This document shows, in pieces, positions 5,000-10,297 of a stretch of DNA of 10,297 nt (its first letter is position 1; each line of letters opens with the position of its first letter). The notes under the pieces were generated by a model. That model saw only the letters and a list, made by a program, of their open reading frames with translations, was not told the DNA's origin and made no database searches. This DNA comes from an uncultured Acetatifactor sp. GTDB taxonomy: Bacteria > Bacillota > Clostridia > Lachnospirales > Lachnospiraceae. Made by a program: the position numbers and the translations under genes. Where the stretch lies: the NCBI GenBank assembly GCA_910577185.1, contig CAJTLR010000097.1:1-10297 (forward strand), read 5' to 3'.

Positions 5000-7606
5000 T
5001 CAACGAATATATTTTTCCAGCTGCCGGCAGACTTCCCTGACATCCATGGGCTTTGCCACATGTGCATTCATGCCGGAATCCAGACATCTTTTCACATCCT
5101 CGGAAAAAGCGTCTGCCGTCATTGCAATAATGGGAACGGAGGCATCTTCCCTTTCCAGCGCACGTATTGCCTGGGTTGCCTGATAACCGTTCATCACCGG
5201 CATTCTCACGTCCATCAGAATGGCATCATAATAATGCAGGGGAGACTGTTGGAATTTCTCCAGACAGATCTGCCCGTTTTCTGCCCACTCCAGTTCGAGT
5301 CCTACGGCAGACAGCAGTTCACTGGCAATTTCCCAGTTAATGTCATTGTCTTCTGCCAGAAGAATCTTTTTCCCTTCAAGGGATCCTTCCGACCTGCCCG
5401 CCGCCTTATCCTTGTTCTGTCCAAATTCGTCTTCCACAAAAGGCTGCAGGCCATAAAACAAGGTTGATTTAAAGAGAGGCTTGGAAATAAAACCCGTCAC
5501 CCCTGCCGCCTTCGCTTCATCTTCGATTTCACTCCAGTCATAAGCAGATATCAGCAAAATGGGAATATCGTTTCCATAAAGCCGGCGGATCTCACGGGCA
5601 GCGGTAATGCCGTCCATTCCGGGCAGCTTCCAGTCCAGCATAATCACCTGGTAGTCATTATGCACGCGGTGCCTTTCGTCCACCTTCCTGATGGCCTCCT
5701 CCGCATTCAGGCACCAGTCCGGCATGACACCAATGGATTTCAGCGCCGAAACCGCGCTGTTACAAAGCTGCTCGTCATCATCCACAACCAGCATATCCAG
5801 ATTGGGCAGCACCATGTCTGCCTCCTGTATCACTGCCTTCATCAGATCCAGTATGACATGAAACTCACTGCCCTTGCCCAGTTCGCTCTTAACCTGGATA
5901 TCTCCCTCCATGGCATCCACTATATATTTCGTGATCGCCATTCCCAGACCGGTTCCTTCCGTCTTCTGAACCCGGGCATTGTCCTCCCTGCTGAAAGAGT
6001 CGAATATTTTTTTAAGATATTCCTCCGACATACCGATGCCCGTGTCTTTTACGATAATATGCGTTCTGATATAATCCTCTCCCTTGGGGGATTCCTCCTC
6101 ATAAAGAGAGACATCTATGACACCTTCCTCAGGGGTAAACTTGACCGCATTACCCAGCAGATTTATCAGTACCTGGTTTAGCCGCACACTGTCACAGCAG
6201 ACATTTTCCACGGAAATATCGTGAATGGAAATATTAAACTGCTGGTGTTTTGCCTTTACCTGGGGCTGTACAATGCTCACAATGCTGTCCATGACTTCCC
6301 GGAGAGAAACCTGATCCATGTTCAGCGTCATTTTGCCGCTCTCGATCTTGGACATATCCAGCACATCATTGATAAGCCCCAGCAGATGCTTGCTGGACAA
6401 GGCAATTTTCCGCAGACAGTTCTGCACCTGTTCCATATTGTTCATATTGGCTATTGCGATGGTGGTCATTCCCACAATGGCATTCATGGGAGTCCTGATG
6501 TCGTGGCTCATATTGGAAAGGAACTCGCTCTTGGCCTTATTGGCATGCTCGGCCTCCCTGCGTGCCTCCTCTGCCGCTCTCTGTTCCTTGTTCGCTATAT
6601 CGGAAGCCTGTTCCAGTGCGCGCATCTGTTTTTTCGTCATGCGGAAACTCTGGCCGAAAATTAACAGCAGCGCCGTCAATACAATGGCACACACACAGTA
6701 GACCATACGTGTCCAGTCATCTCCCATATCCGTAATCAGCATATTCAGGGAGTGAAATGGCAGGACTGTCACCAGATACCACTCGCTGTAAGGCAGACTT
6801 GTACAATATAAATGATACCGGGAATCGTCCCCGCTCATGATGGCAGAATATTCCTGCCCTGATTCCATGGCAATGCTCAGCTCTGCCACATATTTTTCCG
6901 CCACTTCCTTCTCCTGGGTGCCGAAAGTCTCATATACACTGTCAAAGTAATTATCATTCGGCAATGTCCCGCTCCTGAGGATATAACTGCCATCCTTCCG
7001 GATAATATAGGACTCCACCAGTGCAGTGGCTTCGTCCAGGAACAGAATACTGCTCACGTATTCCGAAGAAAAACCGCCCACCAGGGCAAGGCTTTGGTCG
7101 CCATCCTCCATGGGATAGGCATATGGAACCCCGAACAGAACAGTGCCTTTGTCTTCGGAATCCCTTGCAACCGCTATCTTCTCATCCCCATTTTTGAGAC
7201 TCTCTATAAAAGGTTCCGGGTCAACGGCTTTTACCGGATTGCCATAGATCATCTCAAACTCACCATCCCGGGAATATAGGGCAAGATACGTAAACCCCCT
7301 TGCCTTTGCACTGTAGTCAAGGGATCCGAGAAGAAGATCCCGCGGCTCTTCGCTGTCATAGTCGATGGTCTCCGTTATGGCACTCAGCTGGGAAAGGCGC
7401 AGTTCCATGACCGTCTCGTAATGCAGCACAATCTGTTCGTTCATGCCCGTCATATAAAGCTTCCCCACCTCTTCGATGGTCTCTGCGCTCTTTTGATTCA
7501 TATAAACTGACAACATCACAAACAAACCGATGATAAGCGCGGAAACACCAATAAGGCTGACCACAAAAAAACGGATTGACTGATCTTTTTTTCTCTCTCT
7601 CATCAT
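5000..7606 (-). CDS. Hybrid sensor histidine kinase with Cache-like sensor and two receiver domains
   Basis: Protein of 868 residues. The start is chosen because GGGAGG lies nine bases upstream of the first of two consecutive ATGs. TM1 (about 13-36) and TM2 (about 301-321) flank an extracellular domain of about 260 residues that looks like a double Cache sensor. A charged helical linker (323-361) leads to the HisKA motif SHDIRTPMNA (His368). The ATPase domain has an N box (Asn486), DTGIG (521-525) and GTGLG (551-555). Receiver 1 has DDD (609-611), phosphoacceptor Asp658 and Lys709. Receiver 2 has ED (752-753), Asp799 and Lys852. All catalytic residues seem intact. No HPt or DNA-binding output domain is present, and no separate response regulator is nearby, so the phosphoryl target lies elsewhere. 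Its ligand is unknown; Cache domains usually bind small molecules such as amino or carboxylic acids. The downstream DUF6020 gene is probably translated from the same message. Confidence 0.92.
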   Translation of the reverse strand: MMRERKKDQSIRFFVVSLIGVSALIIGLFVMLSVYMNQKSAETIEEVGKLYMTGMNEQIVLHYETVMELRLSQLSAITETIDYDSEEPRDLLLGSLDYSAKARGFTYLALYSRDGEFEMIYGNPVKAVDPEPFIESLKNGDEKIAVARDSEDKGTVLFGVPYAYPMEDGDQSLALVGGFSSEYVSSILFLDEATALVESYIIRKDGSYILRSGTLPNDNYFDSVYETFGTQEKEVAEKYVAELSIAMESGQEYSAIMSGDDSRYHLYCTSLPYSEWYLVTVLPFHSLNMLITDMGDDWTRMVYCVCAIVLTALLLIFGQSFRMTKKQMRALEQASDIANKEQRAAEEARREAEHANKAKSEFLSNMSHDIRTPMNAIVGMTTIAIANMNNMEQVQNCLRKIALSSKHLLGLINDVLDMSKIESGKMTLNMDQVSLREVMDSIVSIVQPQVKAKHQQFNISIHDISVENVCCDSVRLNQVLINLLGNAVKFTPEEGVIDVSLYEEESPKGEDYIRTHIIVKDTGIGMSEEYLKKIFDSFSREDNARVQKTEGTGLGMAITKYIVDAMEGDIQVKSELGKGSEFHVILDLMKAVIQEADMVLPNLDMLVVDDDEQLCNSAVSALKSIGVMPDWCLNAEEAIRKVDERHRVHNDYQVIMLDWKLPGMDGITAAREIRRLYGNDIPILLISAYDWSEIEDEAKAAGVTGFISKPLFKSTLFYGLQPFVEDEFGQNKDKAAGRSEGSLEGKKILLAEDNDINWEIASELLSAVGLELEWAENGQICLEKFQQSPLHYYDAILMDVRMPVMNGYQATQAIRALEREDASVPIIAMTADAFSEDVKRCLDSGMNAHVAKPMDVREVCRQLEKYIR

Positions 7607-7694
7607 ACTTCCATTCCTCCCACAAGCATGGTTACCCCCGGCACCGCACTCTGGCACTTCTTAAGGCTGTTCAAACTGTATGTTCGTTTGTATT

Positions 7695-7723
7695 ATTATA
7701 TCAGCCTTTTTCAAAAACATCAA
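7695..7723 (-). promoter_or_regulatory. Sigma-A-type promoter of the kinase-DUF6020 operon
   Basis: On the minus strand TTGATG (7723-7718) is followed after 17 bp by a perfect TATAAT (7700-7695). The predicted start near 7688 leaves a leader of about 80 nt before the kinase ATG. I see no riboswitch or strong hairpin in that leader. Confidence 0.65.
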
Positions 7724-7770
7724 GGAAAAAGGAAAGGAACAACAATAACAAAACAAGGTATATAAAATAA

Positions 7771-7800
7771 CGCGAAACCGTTTTTATCTCCGGTCCCGCG
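7771..7800 (-). terminator. Second terminator-like hairpin after the tRNA
   Basis: On the minus strand CGCGGGACCG (7800-7791) pairs with CGGTTTCGCG (7780-7771), giving 10 bp with two G-U pairs and a 10-nt loop. TTATTTTAT follows. The G-U pairs would be mismatches on the plus strand, so it acts on minus-strand transcripts, probably as a backup stop between the tRNA and the kinase promoter. Confidence 0.55.
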
Positions 7801-7813
7801 TCTTATCCTACGC

Positions 7814-7857
7814 AAAACGGCGCAGAACCAAACCTTCCCGGTCCAGCCTTGCGCCGT
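7814..7857 (-). terminator. Terminator immediately after tRNA-Leu
   Basis: ACGGCGCA (7857-7850) pairs perfectly with TGCGCCGT (7824-7817) on the minus strand. An inner GGACC/GGTTC stem is possible, and a four-base T run ends at 7814. It starts five bases past the tRNA 3' end, so it most likely terminates the tRNA transcript. The U run is short, which may explain the second hairpin downstream. Confidence 0.65.
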
Positions 7858-7861
7858 AAAA

Positions 7862-7945
7862 TGCGGAAGATGGGACTTGAACCCACACGGCATTGCTGCC
7901 ACAAGATCCTTAGTCTTGCTCGTCTGCCAGTTCCGACACTTCCGC
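7862..7945 (-). tRNA. tRNA-Leu, anticodon AAG
   Basis: The 84-nt minus-strand sequence folds as a class II tRNA. Acceptor GCGGAAG pairs with CTTCCGC, with A as discriminator. The D arm contains AACTGGCAGA. Anticodon stem CAAGA/TCTTG encloses loop CTAAGGA, whose positions 34-36 read AAG. A long variable arm (GGC/GCC stem) and T loop TTCAAGT complete the fold. The A73 discriminator, long variable arm and anticodon all specify leucine. CCA is not encoded, as TTTT follows the discriminator base. A34 would decode CUU, and also CUC and possibly CUA if deaminated to inosine. It is an isolated gene rather than part of a tRNA cluster. Confidence 0.93.
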
Positions 7946-7946
7946 A

Positions 7947-7959
7947 TGTGCTTCGCACA
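7947..7959 (-). other. 5' leader hairpin of pre-tRNA-Leu
   Basis: On the minus strand TGTGC-GAA-GCACA forms a 5-bp stem with a 3-nt loop. It begins at about the predicted transcription start and ends two bases before the mature tRNA 5' end, so the whole leader removed by RNase P would be a small hairpin. Confidence 0.5.
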
Positions 7960-7965
7960 ATTGAT

Positions 7966-7994
7966 ATACTAGCATCATATACGACAAAAGTCAA
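7966..7994 (-). promoter_or_regulatory. Sigma-A-type promoter of tRNA-Leu
   Basis: TTGACT (7994-7989) and TAGTAT (7971-7966) on the minus strand are spaced by exactly 17 bp. The predicted start lies near 7959, about 14 nt before the mature tRNA. The strength fits a stable-RNA gene. Confidence 0.8.
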
Positions 7995-8012
7995 TTCTTT
8001 TTTTCTCTTTTC

Positions 8013-8035
8013 AAAAAGTTTTTTCCTGACTTTTT
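8013..8035 (-). terminator. Weak AT-rich hairpin after the lipoprotein gene
   Basis: Just past the TAG at 8045-8043, AAAAAGT (8035-8029) can pair with ACTTTTT (8019-8013) across a 9-nt loop on the minus strand. The stem is almost all A-T and its U run lies inside the stem, so termination would be modest and some read-through towards the tRNA is possible. Confidence 0.35.
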
Positions 8036-8042
8036 CTGCCCA

Positions 8043-10241
8043 CTACTCTGCCAGATACATTTTCAATCCTTCTTCTATTCGATTCACTGTCTCATCCCTG
8101 GACTGTGTGTCCTTCAGATATCCTTCCAGGGCCTCTGCCAGCACTTCCCGTATTTTCGCATCCTCCCCGGCCGGTTTCTGCAGCCCCCTGCAGATTTCCA
8201 GCAGTCTCTTTGCTGTCTCCGCGGGATAATCCAGAATCTTAAACTCCACTACCCCTTCCGCCAGTTCTATGGTTGCCTCTGCCTCCGCATCAGACCGGTC
8301 TCGTCCGGCCAGCACTTCCAGCGACGCGGCATTTACAGGAAAGCCGCTGTAATAATCCCTGCCCTGGACGGTTTCGGAAAGGGCGAATTCCAGAAAATCC
8401 TTTGCCGTTTCTTTATGACTGCTCTTCGTGCAAATTCCCATCTGCACGGAAGGAATAAAACAGTTTTCAAATGCCGCAAATTCCCCCTCCATATAATCCG
8501 CGATGGATATAGGAAGCATACATTCATTAAATCCGGCCACATCTTCTATCGCCAGCCGCACCTCCGACGCCAGATCCCACACATTGGAAGCCCGTTCTTT
8601 CTCGTCCCGTGAATCTATGATCCCGCAGTTGTTGCCTATGATTTTCATGGCGTCCAGATATCTGCCCAGAACCTCCTGGTCCAGCCGTTTGTCCCTGACC
8701 ATTTCCCTGCAAAAATAAGGATAAAACTGGTCCACCAGTTCCAGCACCGTCCGGGGGCTAAGGTATCTGTCTTCCTGCCCTTCCAGAAAAGCCGCCAGTG
8801 TTTCCATGGATTCCATATCCCCTGCACCAATATTCCTCCCCACGATCATGGGAAACGCAAACTGCAGGGGCACCGCATACCTGCTGCCATCCTCCCGCAG
8901 ATAAGCGCCTGTTACATTGGAAAGCAGCCTGCCCTCCTCTTCCAGCGGCTCCACCACATCACCGATATCCTCCAGCAGCCCCTTGTCTGCATAGGAATCC
9001 ATATCCAGGTGATCCATGACAAGAATATCCGGCGCTTCCTCCCCCATCAGCGTGGTGTTCAGGTTCTGATAGATGGCATTATAGTCCGTTTCCCCGTCAT
9101 AATACATGGGATACGCTGATTCGATGGTAATCATCACTTCCGGATGTGTTCTGTGATACATCACTGCCGCCTGTTTCAGAATGCTGCTGTCATACACCGC
9201 ATACAGTTTCAGATTTTCTTTTACCTCCCAGACCGCATCCGGGTCATATTCGTACCGGTTCAGCGTTTTCCCGCTGTCCGGTCCCTGAAACATTGCGTAT
9301 AACTTTCCATCTTCCATCACGGCAAGGCCGGTACACCAATAATCTGTCAGGGAAAAATCCGTTTCCACACCTTCCATGAGCTTCTCCCAGTGAAAACCGT
9401 CTGCCCCTTCCGTTCCTTTATAAATGCCTTCGTTTCCCGCTGCCATCAGAGTGCCATCCTTGCAGACACAAAAATCCACATTGCCGGAGGCCATGGGAAA
9501 TGCAATGGTTTCTGCGGCATTATATTTTCCATCCCTGCACTTTATGATCTCCGTGCCCACGGTTCCGGTCCCTGATCTGCCATAGAGATAGAAATCATTT
9601 CCGTTTGCCAGTATGGCATCATACTGGCCGGACAGTTCCCAGCTCTCCGTAAGGCTTCCGTCTTCCCCGCTGTAAATGTCAACAGTCGGGAAACAGAGAA
9701 CGGCCAGCATGCCTCCCTCCAGCGCCGCCATGCCCGAAGGAATCGGATAGCCATCCCAGTCTTCCATGAACGTCCTCCATTTCTGCGGGGTGATATCCTG
9801 CGCTGTCTCATTCTGCCCCTTCCACAGATGTGCCATATAATATTCTTCGCCCACAGCTTCATAACCGGCCATAAGATACTGTATCCCATCTTTCGTTTCT
9901 GCCATTGAGATATCCAGCCAGGCTTTGTCAGTCGGCAGCTCCAGGGACGCCAGCCAGCCCTGGGTCACATCCTCAAACGTTTCCCCCTGCTGTGCCCATT
10001 CCCGAAGACGGGTTTTTCCGTCTTCCTGCTTCACTGCCAGAATATGCAACCGGTCCTGACTTGTAAAAAGCTGCCTGACCGTCCAGTCTGCCATTTCTCC
10101 CGACAGTTCCGTTCTTGTTTCCATGTATCTGCCCGGTTCTTCCGTCTCCCCGCTTCCCATATCTTTCTTTCCGCATCCGGTGAAAACGCCGGCCAGGACT
10201 GCGGTGCACAGCAGGGCCGCAATACTTTTTCTGAATTTCAT
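8043..10241 (-). CDS. Secreted lipoprotein: propeller-like N-terminal half fused to family-1 extracellular solute-binding protein
   Basis: Protein of 732 residues. The start is fixed by GGGAGG seven bases upstream. A lipoprotein signal peptide (KFRK, hydrophobic core, then VFTGC with Cys23 as lipid anchor) places it outside the membrane. Residues about 45-335 contain recurring short strands with turns such as EDGKTRL, CKDGTLMAAGNEG and MEDGKLYAMF, as in bladed propeller domains. From about 340 the sequence is a solute-binding fold: LKLYAVYDSSILKQAA, EAPDILVMD (402-410), YAVPLQFAFPMIVGRN (455-470), SSHKETAKDFLEFALS and GFPVNAAS. Ordinary family-1 binding proteins have about 400-450 residues, so the first 300 are additional. 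No ABC permease or ATPase lies within the window. It may therefore feed a transporter elsewhere or act as a ligand sensor. Ligand unknown; family-1 members often bind oligosaccharides. No membrane helix follows the signal peptide. Confidence 0.85.
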   Translation of the reverse strand: MKFRKSIAALLCTAVLAGVFTGCGKKDMGSGETEEPGRYMETRTELSGEMADWTVRQLFTSQDRLHILAVKQEDGKTRLREWAQQGETFEDVTQGWLASLELPTDKAWLDISMAETKDGIQYLMAGYEAVGEEYYMAHLWKGQNETAQDITPQKWRTFMEDWDGYPIPSGMAALEGGMLAVLCFPTVDIYSGEDGSLTESWELSGQYDAILANGNDFYLYGRSGTGTVGTEIIKCRDGKYNAAETIAFPMASGNVDFCVCKDGTLMAAGNEGIYKGTEGADGFHWEKLMEGVETDFSLTDYWCTGLAVMEDGKLYAMFQGPDSGKTLNRYEYDPDAVWEVKENLKLYAVYDSSILKQAAVMYHRTHPEVMITIESAYPMYYDGETDYNAIYQNLNTTLMGEEAPDILVMDHLDMDSYADKGLLEDIGDVVEPLEEEGRLLSNVTGAYLREDGSRYAVPLQFAFPMIVGRNIGAGDMESMETLAAFLEGQEDRYLSPRTVLELVDQFYPYFCREMVRDKRLDQEVLGRYLDAMKIIGNNCGIIDSRDEKERASNVWDLASEVRLAIEDVAGFNECMLPISIADYMEGEFAAFENCFIPSVQMGICTKSSHKETAKDFLEFALSETVQGRDYYSGFPVNAASLEVLAGRDRSDAEAEATIELAEGVVEFKILDYPAETAKRLLEICRGLQKPAGEDAKIREVLAEALEGYLKDTQSRDETVNRIEEGLKMYLAE

Positions 10242-10297
10242 CTTTCCCTCCCTATATTGTCAAGTGATTTTCCTTAAAAAATCAAGGAGTTTTTAGT
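10242..10297. other. Upstream edge of the lipoprotein gene
   Basis: Apart from the GGGAGG ribosome binding site (10253-10248), this short stretch holds TTGACA on the minus strand (10263-10258). No -10 box can sit 17 bp downstream of it before the start codon. The true promoter probably lies beyond the window, or the gene follows another one in an operon. Confidence 0.4.

Noticed and set aside
4984..5067. Upstream in-frame start giving a 652-residue DUF6020 protein
   Set aside because: It would overlap the conserved end of the second receiver domain by 68 bases, and those extra 27 residues look like a shifted reading of the kinase. The ATG at 4986 fits the 13-nt gap.
5660..6181. Plus-strand open frame of 173 codons within the kinase gene
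   Set aside because: It lies opposite conserved ATPase and receiver motifs, and no start signal supports it.
7607..7657. Longer kinase start adding 17 residues
   Set aside because: The extra residues are Gly/Cys-rich and precede the GGGAGG site, which points instead to the ATG at 7606.
10258..10263. TTGACA box as the lipoprotein gene promoter
   Set aside because: A -10 element at normal spacing would fall inside the coding region, so this box cannot drive a translatable message.
10271..10288. TCCTT/AAGGA hairpin near the right edge as a terminator
   Set aside because: The stem is only 5 bp, no U run follows on the minus strand, and no plus-strand gene is present to need it. The window edge prevents a better judgement.
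1..10297. CRISPR array
   Set aside because: No regularly spaced repeat of 20-40 bases is visible. The only close repeats are the 12-mers already listed.

Overview
The window looks chromosomal and comes from a low-to-mid GC Clostridia, most likely a Lachnospiraceae gut anaerobe. This is inferred from GGGAGG-type ribosome binding sites, a tRNA without an encoded CCA, a DUF6020-like membrane protein, a Cache-type hybrid histidine kinase and a large lipoprotein with a family-1 solute-binding domain. No species-level marker is present. Every convincing gene lies on the minus strand, so transcription runs from high to low coordinates.

Layout in transcription order. Positions 10241-8043 encode a secreted lipoprotein: a propeller-like N-terminal half fused to a solute-binding-protein half. 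Positions 7945-7862 are a tRNA-Leu with anticodon AAG. It has its own near-consensus promoter and is followed by two hairpins that look like terminators. A sigma-A-type promoter near 7700 then drives a two-gene operon: a membrane hybrid histidine kinase with two receiver domains (7606-5000), and 13 nt later a polytopic DUF6020/GT-C-like membrane protein (4986-3109). A roughly 200-nt hairpin-rich 3' region follows, closing with a clear intrinsic terminator at 2910-2872.

The accessory part is 1-2870. Positions 2622-172 hold a visibly AT-rich gene for an 816-residue NACHT-family (STAND) NTPase. It has a helical N-terminal region, a central P-loop NACHT module and 20 uninterrupted pentapeptide-repeat positions at the C-terminus. 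It has its own strong promoter, overlapped by a 12-bp tandem repeat. Its last codons run antisense into what appears to be the interrupted end of an unrelated plus-strand reading frame (1-about 200), so it was probably acquired as a single-gene cassette. Bacterial NACHT proteins include anti-phage NLR-like sensors, and a defence role is the best hypothesis here. Between this gene and the operon terminator lies a GC-rich patch of small palindromes, a repeated 12-mer and a possible 51-codon ORF.

How the genes might work together: the kinase and the DUF6020 protein are probably co-expressed, suggesting a sensed extracellular cue linked to envelope glycan or lipid chemistry. The lipoprotein may act in uptake or sensing of an extracellular ligand, but no permease or ATPase is in the window. 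The NACHT gene appears functionally independent of the rest.
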